Made by a program: the position numbers and the translations under genes. A model generated the notes under the pieces. The model searched no databases and had not been told where the DNA came from. It was given only the letters and a program-made list of their open reading frames with translations. Shown in pieces: positions 8,787-18,809 of a DNA stretch of 64,000 nt. Every line of letters starts with the position of its first letter. Position 1 is the stretch's first letter. The stretch is from NCBI RefSeq assembly GCF_036075115.1, contig NZ_CP107958.1, positions 4,960,001 to 5,024,000 on the forward strand, written 5' to 3'. This stretch comes from Streptomyces sp. NBC_00377 (lineage in GTDB: Bacteria; Actinomycetota; Actinomycetes; Streptomycetales; Streptomycetaceae).

Positions 8787-10246
8787 CTATACGGCGGTGG
8801 CGGGATCCTCCGGCGGAGGCACCGGCGCCCCCGGCAGCCGGACCGTCGCCACGGTGCCGCCGCCCTGTGCGCGGGCCAGCGCGACCTGCCCGCCGGCCTG
8901 TTCCACGGTGCGGGCGACGATCGACAGACCGAGGCCCGAGCCCGGGAGGGCCCGCGCGCCGGGGGAGCGCCAGAAGCGGTCGAAGACGTACGGGAGTTCG
9001 TCGGCGGGGATGCCGGGGCCGTGGTCGCGGACGGTCAGCGTCCCCTCCACGAGCCGGACGTCGATCCTGCCGCCTGCGGGGCTGAACTTCACGGCGTTGT
9101 CCAGGATGTTGACCACCGCCCGCTCCAGCGCGGCGGGCTCCGCCCGGGTGTACCAGGGCTCCAGCGCTGCCGTGATGGTCAGCTCCGGGCCGCGCAGCCG
9201 GGCCCGGCGCAGCGCCGACTCCACGGTGTCCTCCAGTGAGACCACCTGCACACGCTCGCCGCGCTGGGCTTCGGAACGGGACAGTTCCTGGAGGTCGCCG
9301 ATGAGTGACGCCAGTTCGGTCATCTGCGCCTTGACGGAGGCGAGGAGCGCCTTGCGGTCCGCCTCGGGGATCGGACGGCCCGTCTCCTCGCTGCGGGTGA
9401 GGAGCTCGATGTTGGTGCGCAGGGAGGTGAGCGGGGTCCGCAGCTCGTGCCCGGCGTCCGCGATCAGCTGCTGCTGGAGCTCACGGGAGTTGGCGAGGGA
9501 GGCGGTCATGGAGTTGAAGGAACGGGAGAGCCGGGCGATCTCGTCGTCCGTCTCGTCCTCGACGGGGATCCGGATGCTCAGGTCCTCCGTCCGGGCCACG
9601 TGCTCGACGGCCTCCGTGAGTTTGTCGACGGGCCGCAGCCCCGCACGGGCCACGGCGAGCCCGGCAGCCCCGGCGCCGACGACTCCGATGCCGGAGACGA
9701 GGAGGAGCAGGAGCGCGAGGTCATTGAGGGTGGACTGGGTGTTCTTCAGCGGGAGCGCGATCAGAAGGGCGGCGTTGGTGGTGCTCTGGGAGGACGGGTC
9801 GGAGACGGTGAACCCCGGCAGCGTGAGGACTCGTACGTCGGCGCCCTCGGTGTTGGTGCCGTTGCGGAAGACGCCGCGAGAGTCGTTTCCCCGCTTGATG
9901 AGGTCCTTGTCGGCCTGGGTGACGTCGACCGTGCCGACGGAGTACGGCATGACGCAGGACTTTCCGTCCTCCGTGACCACTTGGTAGTACGTGTTGCGGG
10001 GCCCGTTGCCGATGTCCTGCGAGGTCTTCGTGGTGCAGTTGTTGACCGCGGCCGTGGCCTGGTCCTGAAGCCGCGGCATGCTCAACGACTTCTGTAGATC
10101 TTCGTCGACCTGGTCGTACAACTTCCCCTGCACGATGAACCAGCACGTCACCGACACCGCCGCCACCGCGAAAGCCACAGCGGCGGCGACCAGCATCGAC
10201 AGCCGGGCCCGGATGGGCAGGGTCCGCAGCCGCCGTACGACCTTGT

Positions 10247-10250
<4 letters not shown>
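8787..10250 (-). CDS. cssS: Sensor histidine kinase CssS, secretion stress
   Basis: 487 residues. TM1 is around residues 18-40, an extracellular sensor loop of ~135 residues carries two cysteines (72 and 99), and TM2 is around 176-202. A HAMP domain follows, then a HisKA domain with phospho-acceptor H268 (DAGHELRTP). The HATPase domain shows the N box (NILDNAVKFS), G1 (DHGPGIP) and G2 (GSGLGLSI). The start overlaps the regulator stop (ATGA, 10247-10250), so the two are translationally coupled. Position beside an HtrA protease matches the CssRS system that controls the secretion-stress response in S. lividans. The two extracellular cysteines could form a disulfide. Confidence 0.85.
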
Positions 10251-10984
<734 letters not shown>

Positions 10985-11141
10985 GGGCGTGGATTCCTCG
11001 GATGCGGTGGGACGACGGGAGGCCGGACCTGCTGAATGTGCTGAGTGTCCTCAGCCTCGCACGGTTCCCGGTGTGCGCGTGAAGGGCGGGTCGGGGCGGG
11101 TCTGGGCGGGATCGGCCGCGTGGAGATCTGCCCCGTGCGGA

Positions 11142-11351
11142 TCAGCCGCGCATCGCCGCGAGCCTGTTCAGCGGGACCTTGCGCTGGTGCGGGCGGGCCG
11201 CCGTGGTGCGCAGGCCCATCAGCTGCGGGGCCGCCACCTCGGGCGCCCGGACCGGTGCGACCGGCGGGTGCAGCTCGTACGCCACGTCGAGGGCCAGGCC
11301 GAGGTCGGCCGCACCGAGACCGGTGACCGTGTGCGAAACCTGCTTGATCAT
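11142..11351 (-). CDS. Small conserved-looking protein downstream of the HtrA protease
   Basis: 69 residues, beginning 28 bp after the protease stop on the same strand, with AGGGAG placed correctly before ATG 11351. The product is Ala, Leu and Pro rich, with a basic end (RTTAARPHQRKVPLNRLAAMRG). It has no signal peptide, TM segment or known domain. The good ribosome site and operon-like spacing support a real gene. Its role is unknown. Confidence 0.55.
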   Translation of the reverse strand: MIKQVSHTVTGLGAADLGLALDVAYELHPPVAPVRAPEVAAPQLMGLRTTAARPHQRKVPLNRLAAMRG

Positions 11352-11379
11352 GACGTACTCCCTGGCTCGGTGGTGGTGG

Positions 11380-12612
11380 TCAGCTGTCGGAGCCGCCGGC
11401 CCGCAGCGTGGCGAGGTCGGCCTTGACGGTGTTGATCGGGATGGCGAAGCCGAGGCCGACGCTGCCGGCGTCGGAGGAGGACGAGTCCGCCGCGGCGGAG
11501 TACATCGCGGAGTTGATGCCGATGATGTTGCCGCCGGCGTCGATCAGCGCGCCGCCGGAGTTGCCGGGGTTGAGGGAGGCATCGGTCTGGAGCGCCTTGT
11601 AGGTCGTCGTGGACGTACCCGTGTCGCCGTTGAACTGCTGGCCGCCGAACTGGAAGGGCCAGTTGCCGTCGCCGCCCCGGCCGCCCTGGCTCTGGCTCTG
11701 GCCCTCGTCGGTCGAGACGGTGACGTCGCGGCTCAGTGCGGAGACGATGCCACTGGTGACGGTGCCGGTCAGGCCCTCGGGGGAGCCGATCGCCACGACC
11801 GTGTCGCCGACCTTGACGCCGTCGGAGTTGCCGAGGGCCGCCGGCTTCAGGCCGGACGCGTTCTCCAGCTTGATGAGCGCGAGGTCCTTCTTGCTGTCCG
11901 TGCCGACGACCTTGGCGGTGTACGACTTGCCGTCGCTCGTCGTCACCTTGATCGAGTTCGCGCCGGAGATGACGTGGTTGTTGGTGACGATCTCGCCGTC
12001 GCTGGTGATGATCACGCCGGAGCCGGTGGACGTGCCGTTGCTGAGTGTGGCGCTGACCTCGACGACGCTCGGGCTGACGGCTGCCGCGATGGTGGCCACG
12101 TCGCCCGTCTTGCTGGAGGGCACCACGCTCGTGGTGGTGGACGTGGAGACCACCTCGTCCTTGCCGGTCAGCTCCTGGATGCCGTAGGCCGTACCGCCGC
12201 CTATCGCGGCAGCGACGATCGCCACGGCGGCGAGCAGGGCGAACGGGCCACGGGCGCGCTTCCTCCCGGCGGCCGGCGCGGGCTCGGAGGCCACGGAGCC
12301 GGGGAGAGCGGTTCCGCCGCCGTGTCCGCCGCCGTGTCCGTTGCCGGCGCCGCCGGCCGCCCCGGTCTGCCACACCGCGGTGGGCTGGACGACCGGCTGC
12401 CGGTACGCGGGCTGCTGCGGGACGGGCTGCGCGACCGGCTCGTACGTCGGCGGGGGCGGCCACTCCGGGTTCACCGGGGAGGAGCCCGCAGAGGAGGAGG
12501 AAGCGTGCTGCTGGGCGCCCTCGTACGGGGCCTGGTACGGGTTCTCGAAGTTCTCGTACTCGCCGCTGCGGCGGATGCTCTCGGTCATGGAAGAAGCTTC
12601 GCGCCCGACCAT
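11380..12612 (-). CDS. Membrane-anchored HtrA/DegP-type serine protease lacking a PDZ domain
   Basis: 410 residues. A long cytoplasmic Gln/Pro/Gly-rich region (1-115) is followed by one TM segment (~123-143) and an extracytoplasmic trypsin-like domain. Catalytic residues are H213 (TNNHVI), D243 (KKDLALIKL) and S352 (LNPGNSGGALI). The protein stops just after the protease fold, so the PDZ domain usual in HtrA is absent. GGGAG lies 7 bp before ATG 12612; an internal ATG at 12588 has poorer context. It probably degrades misfolded exported proteins under CssRS control. Confidence 0.9.
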   Translation of the reverse strand: MVGREASSMTESIRRSGEYENFENPYQAPYEGAQQHASSSSAGSSPVNPEWPPPPTYEPVAQPVPQQPAYRQPVVQPTAVWQTGAAGGAGNGHGGGHGGGTALPGSVASEPAPAAGRKRARGPFALLAAVAIVAAAIGGGTAYGIQELTGKDEVVSTSTTTSVVPSSKTGDVATIAAAVSPSVVEVSATLSNGTSTGSGVIITSDGEIVTNNHVISGANSIKVTTSDGKSYTAKVVGTDSKKDLALIKLENASGLKPAALGNSDGVKVGDTVVAIGSPEGLTGTVTSGIVSALSRDVTVSTDEGQSQSQGGRGGDGNWPFQFGGQQFNGDTGTSTTTYKALQTDASLNPGNSGGALIDAGGNIIGINSAMYSAAADSSSSDAGSVGLGFAIPINTVKADLATLRAGGSDS

Positions 12613-12700
12613 GAGAGCTCCCTGAGTGCTCCCTGAGAAGCCCGGCAGAACCTCGTATGCCCGATATAAAGAGCGACCCCGCCGTCGGGGGGCGCCTCTC

Positions 12701-12710
12701 AGACGCGTCT
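12701..12710. promoter_or_regulatory. Palindrome in the htrA-type protease promoter
   Basis: AGACGCGTCT is a perfect 10-bp palindrome 89 bp upstream of the protease start. On the minus strand it sits about 36 bp ahead of an AT-rich TTTATAT block (12663-12669) that could be a -10. That is where an OmpR-class activator usually binds, so it is a candidate CssR site. Confidence 0.4.
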
Positions 12711-12767
12711 CATGAAGGCTCGTCCAGGATCCGCGGACCGCCCGTGAACGGCTCGCCCCCGCCTGTG

Positions 12768-12812
12768 ATCAGCCGATACGGCTGATACCGCCGATACCGC
12801 TGATACGGCCGA
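12768..12812. repeat. GATAC-type short repeats
   Basis: A core of CGATAC, TGATAC or CGATAC followed by GGC or CGC recurs about four times with 9-11 bp spacing between the protease promoter and the end of the lacI-type gene. The function is unknown; it could be partly palindromic read-through control. Confidence 0.4.
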
Positions 12813-12838
12813 CGAAGCCCGACGCGGCTGCCGAACGG

Positions 12839-13861
12839 CTACTCGCAGCCGCAGGACCGCCGTACCACCATCCGCGACGGGAACACCTTCAGCCGCTCGC
12901 GCCGTGACCCCGCGACCCGCAGACCGTCGTCCAGGACGAGGTCGACCGCCGCCCGGGCCATCGCCGAGCGATCCGATGCGATCGTTGTCATCGGCGGGTC
13001 GGCGAGGGCCGCTTCCTTGATGTCGTCGAAGCCGATGACCGCCAGCTCGCCGGGCACGTCGATGCGCAGCTCGCGCGCCGCCCGCAGCAGACCGATCGCC
13101 TGGTCGTCGGTGGAGCAGAACACGGCCGGCGGGCGGTCCGGGCCCGCCAGCAGTTCCAGGGAGACCCGGTAGGCGTCGTAGCGGTTGTACGGCGCCTCGA
13201 AGAGGCGGCCCTCCGTGCTGACGCCGGCCTCGTCCATCGCGCGCCGCCAGCCCTCGACGTGGTCGGAGACCGGGTCGCCGACGGAGGGGGTGTCCGCGGT
13301 GCCGCCGACGCAGGCCACGTACGCGTGGCCGTGCTCGAGGAGGTGGCGTACGGCGAGCTGGGCGCCACCCAGGTCGTCGGTGACGACGGCGACGTCGTCG
13401 ATGGCCTCGGGGCGTTCGTGCAGCAGGACCACCCGGGCGTCCCAGGCGTCGATCTCCGCGGCGGCCAGGTCGTTCAGCGCGTGGCTGACGAGGATGAGGC
13501 CCGAGACGCGCATCCCGAGGAACGCGCGCAGATAGTGGACCTCGCGCTCGGCGACGTAGTCGGTGTTGCCGACCAGCACCATCTTGCCGCGCTCGGAGGC
13601 GGCCTGCTCGACCGCGTGCGCCATCTCGCCGAAGAAGGGCTGGCGGGCGTCCGGGATGATCAGGCCTATGAGGTCGGTGCGTCGGGACGCCATCGCCTGG
13701 GCGACCCGGTCGGGCCGGTACCCCAGCTCCTTGATGGCGGCGAGAACACGCTCGCGCGTGGCCGGGGCGACCGGCCGGGGTCCGTTGTTGATGACATAAC
13801 TGACGACGGCGGTCGAAGTTCCCGCCAGTCGCGCCACATCATCCCGAGTCACCTTGGCCAC
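12839..13861 (-). CDS. LacI-family transcriptional regulator
   Basis: 340 residues. The N-terminal LacI helix-turn-helix and hinge (TRDDVARLAGTSTAVVSYVI, then LGYRPDRVAQAM) are followed by a periplasmic-binding-protein-like effector domain (LIGLIIPDARQPFFGEMA, VIGFDDIKEAALADPPMTT). The tail ends in the cysteine pair RRSCGCE. It lies downstream of glnR on the same strand, 105 bp away, with no adjacent transporter or sugar hydrolase to indicate a ligand. Confidence 0.9.
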   Translation of the reverse strand: MAKVTRDDVARLAGTSTAVVSYVINNGPRPVAPATRERVLAAIKELGYRPDRVAQAMASRRTDLIGLIIPDARQPFFGEMAHAVEQAASERGKMVLVGNTDYVAEREVHYLRAFLGMRVSGLILVSHALNDLAAAEIDAWDARVVLLHERPEAIDDVAVVTDDLGGAQLAVRHLLEHGHAYVACVGGTADTPSVGDPVSDHVEGWRRAMDEAGVSTEGRLFEAPYNRYDAYRVSLELLAGPDRPPAVFCSTDDQAIGLLRAARELRIDVPGELAVIGFDDIKEAALADPPMTTIASDRSAMARAAVDLVLDDGLRVAGSRRERLKVFPSRMVVRRSCGCE

Positions 13862-13966
13862 GCGCGGAGTCTACGCGGATGGACCCGCTCTGGGCAGGGC
13901 GTACTGGTGCTTCCCCGGGCGCGGAGCACGCCTCTCCCGAGCGGGTACCGGGCTTACCGGCGGGTA

Positions 13967-14755
13967 CTACGCCTCCGTCGGGACCTCTTCGGCGTCCAGG
14001 GGGTGCGCGTTGTCCGTATCCTCCGCGTTTGCTCGCTCCGAACGGTCCGCCTTGGCCTTCGCGTCGTCACTCGCGCGCTCCCCCTTCTCAGGGGTAACGA
14101 ATCGGTAACCGACGTTGCGGACGGTTCCGATCAGCGACTCGTGCTCGGGGCCGAGCTTGGCGCGCAGACGCCGTACGTGCACGTCGACGGTGCGGGTGCC
14201 GCCGAAGTAGTCGTAGCCCCAGACCTCCTGGAGCAGCTGTGCACGGGTGAAGACCCGGCCCGGGTGCTGGGCCAGGTACTTCAGCAGCTCGAACTCCTTG
14301 AAGGTGAGGTCCAGGACCCGTCCCTTCAGCTTCGCGCTGTAGGTCGCCTCGTCGACCGAGAGGTCGCCGTTGCGGATCTCCATCGGGGAGTCGTCGTTGA
14401 CGATCTGCTGGCGGCCCATGGCCAGCCGCAGCCGGGCCTCGACCTCGGCCGGTCCCGCGGTGTCCAGGAGTACGTCGTCGATGCCCCAGTCGGCGGTGAC
14501 GGCGGCGAGGCCGCCCTCGGTGACGACGAGGACGAGCGGACAGCCGGGGCCGGTGGAGCGCAGCAGCTGGCAGAGACTGCGCACCTGGGGCAGATCGCGG
14601 CGGCCGTCGATCAGGATGACGTCGGCGCCCGGGGTGTCGACGAGGGCGGGGCCTTCGGCCGGAGCCACGCGGACGTTGTGCAGCAGCAGGCCGAGGGCCG
14701 GAAGGACCTCCGTCGACGGCTGGAGAGCGTTGGTCAGGAGCAGCAGAGAACTCAT
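13967..14755 (-). CDS. glnR: Global nitrogen regulator GlnR
   Basis: 262 residues from ATG 14755, which is preceded by GAGGAGG. It is an atypical OmpR-type regulator. The receiver-like domain has LLLLTNALQPS at its start and the conserved D50 (VILIDGRRD), which in GlnR works as an orphan without a kinase. A winged-helix domain follows (LTFKEFELLKYLAQHPGRVF, GTRTVDVHVRRLRAKLG, VRNVGYRF), then a charged tail. GlnR controls ammonium assimilation genes. The position between a LacI regulator and a hydrolase agrees with my recollection of SCO4159. Confidence 0.93.
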   Translation of the reverse strand: MSSLLLLTNALQPSTEVLPALGLLLHNVRVAPAEGPALVDTPGADVILIDGRRDLPQVRSLCQLLRSTGPGCPLVLVVTEGGLAAVTADWGIDDVLLDTAGPAEVEARLRLAMGRQQIVNDDSPMEIRNGDLSVDEATYSAKLKGRVLDLTFKEFELLKYLAQHPGRVFTRAQLLQEVWGYDYFGGTRTVDVHVRRLRAKLGPEHESLIGTVRNVGYRFVTPEKGERASDDAKAKADRSERANAEDTDNAHPLDAEEVPTEA

Positions 14756-14957
14756 ACGTCTGGTTCCTCCTCGGTCCCTGCGAGGACATTGCGGCACTGC
14801 GGCTTTTGCGGCACTGCTCTGCGATCCCGGGGGGCCGTACACCTGAGGTCACCTGGTGTTTCCCACCCGGTTCCCATTTCGTATACAACGCTTCCGAAAG
14901 CACAAAAGGACCCGGGGGCTACGCTGCCCGAGTCCTCTGTCCAGCAGAATAGCCCAC

Positions 14958-15797
14958 ATGAGCAGCGGTCCGGCAGGTCATGTGGCACGTTCCACCGTTC
15001 GTCCGAATTCCGAGACGGGCACGCGCGCACCATTGCGGACGTTTCTGCCCACCGCCGACGGGATTTCCGTCGATTCCGTATACGAACCGGGTGCGGTTGT
15101 ATACGACGCCTCCGGGTCATCCGCCCTTCACCCCGTGTTCGTCGTCGCACACGGGTTCACCGGCGACGTGGACCGGCCGCACGTGCGGCGGGTGGCGTCC
15201 GCCCTCGCCCGGTACGGCGCCGTCGTCACCTTCTCCTTCCGGGGGCACGGCCGCTCCGGCGGGCACTCCACGGTCGGCGACCGCGAGGTGCTCGACCTGG
15301 CCGCCGCGGTGGAGTGGGCGCGGTCGCTCGGGCACGCGCGCGTGGTGACCGTCGGCTTCTCCATGGGCGGCTCGGTGGTCCTGCGGCACGCGGCGCTCTA
15401 CGAGGGGACGGTGGACGCCGTGGTCTCCGTGAGCGCCCCCGCCCGCTGGTACTACCGCGGCACGGCTCCGATGCGCCGGCTGCACTGGATGGTCACCCGT
15501 CCCGAGGGCCGCCTGGTCGGCCGCTACGGCTTCCGCACCCGTATCCACCGCCGGGACTGGGACCCGGTTCCGCTGTCCCCGGTCGAGGCTGTCCCGAGGA
15601 TCGCGCCCGTCCCGTTGCTGATCGTGCACGGCGACCGGGACGGCTACTTCCCCCTGGACCATCCCCGGGCGCTCGCCGAGGCCGCCGCGGGACACGGCGA
15701 ACTCTGGGTGGAGCACGGCATGGGCCACGCCGAGCACGCGGCCCACGACGGCCTGCTCGCCCGCATCGGGGACTGGGCGGTCGCGCGGGCGGGCTAG
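14958..15797 (+). CDS. Alpha/beta hydrolase
   Basis: 279 residues from ATG 14958; an upstream in-frame start at 14856 has a poorer context. The fold shows the oxyanion strand (FVVAHGFTGD), GHGRSGGHS, the nucleophile elbow GFSMGGS, the acid in VHGDRDGYFP and the catalytic His in HGMGHAEH. It is probably a cytoplasmic esterase or lipase-like enzyme. It is divergent from glnR across 202 bp, and the MoaD-like gene follows after 43 bp on the same strand. The substrate is unknown. Confidence 0.85.
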   Translation: MSSGPAGHVARSTVRPNSETGTRAPLRTFLPTADGISVDSVYEPGAVVYDASGSSALHPVFVVAHGFTGDVDRPHVRRVASALARYGAVVTFSFRGHGRSGGHSTVGDREVLDLAAAVEWARSLGHARVVTVGFSMGGSVVLRHAALYEGTVDAVVSVSAPARWYYRGTAPMRRLHWMVTRPEGRLVGRYGFRTRIHRRDWDPVPLSPVEAVPRIAPVPLLIVHGDRDGYFPLDHPRALAEAAAGHGELWVEHGMGHAEHAAHDGLLARIGDWAVARAG

Positions 15798-15840
15798 CCT
15801 GACCGTGTACACAGCCGACCGACGAAGGAACCTGATCCTG

Positions 15841-16095
15841 ATGCCCAAGGTCACGGTGCGCTACTGGGCGGCCGCCAAGGCCGCGGCCGGGGTCGCCGAG
15901 GAGCCGCACGACGCGGGCACGCTCGCGGAGGCGCTCGACGCCGCGCGTGCGCGACACCCCGGCGAACTCGTGCGTGTCCTGCAGCGATGCTCGTTCCTCG
16001 TCGACGGTGACCCCGTGGGCACCCGCGAACATGAGACGGTACGGCTGGCCGACGGCGGCACGGTCGAGGTGCTCCCGCCGTTCGCAGGAGGGTGA
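15841..16095 (+). CDS. MoaD/ThiS-family sulfur carrier protein
   Basis: 84 residues with a ubiquitin-like beta-grasp pattern and the C-terminal Gly-Gly (VLPPFAGG) that is thiocarboxylated in this family. MoaD donates sulfur to molybdopterin; ThiS and CysO-type paralogues serve thiamine or cysteine synthesis. No MoaE, ThiG or CysM neighbour is present, so the partner cannot be named. ATG 15841 is preceded by GAAGGAA. Only 1 bp separates its stop from the next start. Confidence 0.8.
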   Translation: MPKVTVRYWAAAKAAAGVAEEPHDAGTLAEALDAARARHPGELVRVLQRCSFLVDGDPVGTREHETVRLADGGTVEVLPPFAGG

Positions 16096-16096
16096 G

Positions 16097-17578
16097 ATGA
16101 CCGACCAGCCGTACGACCACCAGGGCAACCAGGGCAACCAGGGCGACCAGGGTTTCGAGGGCGACCAGGGTTTCGAGGGCTACGACCCGTACGCCCCGCA
16201 GGGATGGCCCGGGCAGCAGCAGGGGCAGCAGGGGCAGCAGGGGTACGAGGACCCGCAGGCCCACCTCCAGCACACGCAGCAGTGGCAGGGTCAGACCTGG
16301 GAGACGAGCGTCCAGCCGCCGGTCACCCCGGCGGATCCGGCCCGGAACGGCTACCTGTCCCCGCAGACGGGCGAGACGCCGGCCTACGGCGACCCCCAGC
16401 CGGCCTACGGCGACCCGCAGTCGGCGTACGGCCACCAGCAACCGGGGTACGGCGACGCCTCTGCGTACGGCGACACCTCCGCGTACGGCGACGCCCCGGC
16501 GTACGACAGCCGGGCGACGGGCGCGGCCCTGCCGCCGGAGAACCACGGCCACGCGGGACGTCACGTCCAGCCCCAGAACCACGCCCACGCGGAGAACCAC
16601 GCCCACGCGGGGAACTGGCAGCACCCGGCGCAGGGCCATGCCCAGGCCGGGGGCTGGCAGAACCCGGCGCCCCAGCAGGCGCCCCATACGTCCTCCGGGG
16701 CCGTGGCGTCCCCTCCGTCCGGCGACGACGCGTCCGCGGCGGCCCCCGTTGCGGCCCCCGACACCGGCACCGGGAGCACCGGCATGACCTACGGCCCCGT
16801 GACCCTCGCCGGCAACGCCCGTGTCACCGACGCCCAGCGGGCGCGGCTGGAGGGGCGTTCGCCGATCATCGAGCCGGGGATGCAGCCCGCCGCGCTCACC
16901 GCGCTGCTCGGTCTGCTCCTGTCCGGCGCGGCGGCCGTCGGCTCGTACGCCCTGCTCGTCCCGCTCGTCGCGCTCCAGGCCGTCACCGCGGCGGGGTGGT
17001 TCCGGCTGAACGGCATGTGGCCGGCCCGCCAGGGCATCGCGCTCGCCTTCCTGGGCGCGCTGGTGTCCGACGCGGCGCTCCTCGCGGCGGGCAGGGAGAA
17101 CGCGCCCGCCGCGATCTTCGGCACCCTCGGCGTCTGGGTCCTGCTCTGCCTGGTGCTCCAGCTGCGCTCGCACGCCGACCCCGACGAGCGCATGTACGGC
17201 CTGATGGCGACCGTCGCGGCCTCGGCCCTGGCCGTGCTCGCCACCGGACACCTCGGTGCCGAGCCGGACGCGGTGACGGTCGGCGCGGCCGCGGTGGCGG
17301 TGGCCGTGCTGGCCCGGGCGCTGCCGCTGCCCACGCCGGCCTCCGTCGTGGTGTCCCTGCTCGCCGCGGCGGGCGCGGGCATCGCGGTCGGCGGGATGAC
17401 CGGCCTGGGCGCCAAGGGCGCGCTGCTCGGCGCCGGCGCGGCGGTCTGCGCGCTCGTCGGCCACCGGGTGGCGAGCTACGACTACCCGTCCCGCTTCGTC
17501 CACTTGACGGCGGGCGTGGCCCTGCCGCTGGCCGCGGCGGCCCCGGCGGTCTACGTGCTCGGCCGGGTTCTGGCATAG
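16097..17578 (+). CDS. Gln/Gly-rich membrane protein, conserved hypothetical
   Basis: 493 residues. Residues 1-~235 are low-complexity: repeated GNQGNQGDQGFEG, YGDP and YGDT units and several Asn-His-Ala-His-Ala repeats. The C-terminal half has about eight hydrophobic segments (for example ALTALLGLLLSGAAAV, YALLVPLVALQAVTAAG). Start ATG 16097 has GGAGG directly upstream. The disordered, probably cytoplasmic N-terminus followed by a membrane bundle is typical of streptomycete envelope proteins. No enzymatic motif is visible. Confidence 0.8.
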   Translation: MTDQPYDHQGNQGNQGDQGFEGDQGFEGYDPYAPQGWPGQQQGQQGQQGYEDPQAHLQHTQQWQGQTWETSVQPPVTPADPARNGYLSPQTGETPAYGDPQPAYGDPQSAYGHQQPGYGDASAYGDTSAYGDAPAYDSRATGAALPPENHGHAGRHVQPQNHAHAENHAHAGNWQHPAQGHAQAGGWQNPAPQQAPHTSSGAVASPPSGDDASAAAPVAAPDTGTGSTGMTYGPVTLAGNARVTDAQRARLEGRSPIIEPGMQPAALTALLGLLLSGAAAVGSYALLVPLVALQAVTAAGWFRLNGMWPARQGIALAFLGALVSDAALLAAGRENAPAAIFGTLGVWVLLCLVLQLRSHADPDERMYGLMATVAASALAVLATGHLGAEPDAVTVGAAAVAVAVLARALPLPTPASVVVSLLAAAGAGIAVGGMTGLGAKGALLGAGAAVCALVGHRVASYDYPSRFVHLTAGVALPLAAAAPAVYVLGRVLA

Positions 17579-17697
17579 GGCTGGGACGAGTGCAGGTATG
17601 AGGGGAGCAAGAGCGGTGAGGGTCTGTCACAGGTGATCGACAATCCGGCGGCGGCCCTTCCGTGCGGGGTTACCTTGAACCGTCGTCAACGAGAACC

Positions 17698-17710
17698 GTT
17701 CACCGTGAAC
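17698..17710. promoter_or_regulatory. GTTCAC-C-GTGAAC palindrome
   Basis: A perfect 13-bp palindrome 33 bp upstream of the DUF2993 gene, flanked by two further GAACCGT copies (from 17677 and 17694). The layout suggests an operator. It resembles PHO-box half sites (GTTCAC), but the 14-bp phasing to the next GTTCA is not the 11 bp PhoP prefers. Confidence 0.4.
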
Positions 17711-17742
17711 CGTTCAGGCCATCCGGGTGGGGGAACTACCGC

Positions 17743-18480
17743 ATGCGTGCGCTTCGAATACTGCTGGTCGTCGTCGTGGTCCTGGGCGGCCTGTTCGTGC
17801 TCGCGGACCGCCTCGCCGTGAACTTCGCGGAGGGTGAGGTCGCCGACAAGCTGAAGTCCCGCGAGGGTCTGGCCGCCACCCCGGACGTGTCCATCAAGGG
17901 CTTCCCGTTCCTCACCCAGGTCGTCGGCGGCTCCCTGGACGACGTCGAGATCGGCATCAAGGACTACGAGGCGGCCACCGGCACCAGCGGCCGGACGATC
18001 CGTATCGACGACCTCCAGGCGGACATGAAGGGCGTCGAGTTCTCCGGCGACTACAGCTCCGCCACCGCCTCCAGCGCCACCGGCACCGCGTCCATCACCT
18101 ACGCCGAGCTGCTGAAGACGGCGAAGTCCGAGCCGACGCAGGTGATGCGGGGCGTCACCGCCAACGTGGTCGGTCTCTCCGACGGCGGCAACGGCAAGGT
18201 GAAGGTCGCCGTCGAGGCCACGGTGCTCGGCACCAAGCTGCCGCAGCCCGTGTACGTCCTCAGCACGGTCACCGTCGACGGTGACACCGTCCGGGTGCAC
18301 GCCGACTCGCTGCCCAGCTTCGGCGGGGTCCGGGCCGCCGAGAGCGAGGTGCGCTCGATCACCGACTTCCAGCAGAAGATCGACGACCTGCCCGGCGGGA
18401 TCCAGCTCGACAAGGTCCAGGCGGGCAGGAACGGTGTGGACATCACGGTGAAGGGTTCGAACGTCAAGCTGGCCGGGTAA
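17743..18480 (+). CDS. DUF2993 (LmeA-like) exported protein
   Basis: 245 residues from ATG 17743 with GGGGGA upstream. An uncleaved or cleavable N-terminal hydrophobic segment (LRILLVVVVVLGGLFVLADR) precedes a beta-rich tubular-lipid-binding-like domain. The family signature region is VSIKGFPFLTQVVGGSLDDV. In mycobacteria LmeA acts in lipoglycan maturation; whether that holds here is unknown. It lies upstream of the sulfurtransferase region and is separated from it by a terminator. Confidence 0.8.
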   Translation: MRALRILLVVVVVLGGLFVLADRLAVNFAEGEVADKLKSREGLAATPDVSIKGFPFLTQVVGGSLDDVEIGIKDYEAATGTSGRTIRIDDLQADMKGVEFSGDYSSATASSATGTASITYAELLKTAKSEPTQVMRGVTANVVGLSDGGNGKVKVAVEATVLGTKLPQPVYVLSTVTVDGDTVRVHADSLPSFGGVRAAESEVRSITDFQQKIDDLPGGIQLDKVQAGRNGVDITVKGSNVKLAG

Positions 18481-18602
18481 GGCTGACCACTGGACCGGCC
18501 GGCCCCGATCGACCTGTATGGACCCTGATCCACCTCCGGTGGACGGTGAGCGTCCGCCAGGTGAGACAGGGTCGTGCGATCCGCAGAGGTGACGACGGAC
18601 AC

Positions 18603-18640
18603 AAGCGCCCGGAAGCCGTGCCACGGCGGCCCGGGCGCTT
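18603..18640. terminator. Terminator between DUF2993 gene and sulfur cluster
   Basis: A 10-bp outer stem (18603-18612 with 18631-18640) with a further internal GC-rich pairing in the loop, followed by CTTGC. It separates the DUF2993 gene from the leaderless promoter of the sulfur cluster. Confidence 0.65.
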
Positions 18641-18688
18641 CTTGCGTTCCAGTATGCGGACGATCGCGTCTCACCATTCGGCATGCTG

Positions 18689-18718
18689 GTGACATGCCCG
18701 CCTGTCCGTCCCTACGAT
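18689..18718 (+). promoter_or_regulatory. Promoter giving a leaderless transcript
   Basis: GTGACA (18689-18694) and TACGAT (18713-18718) are 18 bp apart. The ATG of the Cys-containing mini-ORF begins 7 bp after the -10, so transcription should start at or within a base or two of that ATG and the mRNA would be leaderless. Confidence 0.6.
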
Positions 18719-18725
18719 CGTGGAC

Positions 18726-18809
18726 ATGATGCAGCGACAGGCGGATCTCACGAAGCGGCGGGCAGTAGACCTGTGCCGCGTCGCCGCCATGCTCTGTCGC
18801 ACTTTCTGA
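18726..18809 (+). CDS. Cys-containing leader peptide (putative cysteine attenuator)
   Basis: 27-codon ORF starting with two ATG codons. The product ends DLCRVAAMLCRTF, with cysteines 17 and 24. The -10 box sits immediately upstream, so it is predicted to be leaderless. Such short ORFs precede sulfur genes in actinobacteria. In mycobacteria, leaderless Cys-rich ORFs are reported to act as cysteine-responsive attenuators of the downstream operon. The 137 bp to the next start contain GC-rich complementary stretches (around 18814-18830 and 18870-18885) that could form alternative hairpins. The role is inferred from position and peptide type. Confidence 0.8.
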   Translation: MMQRQADLTKRRAVDLCRVAAMLCRTF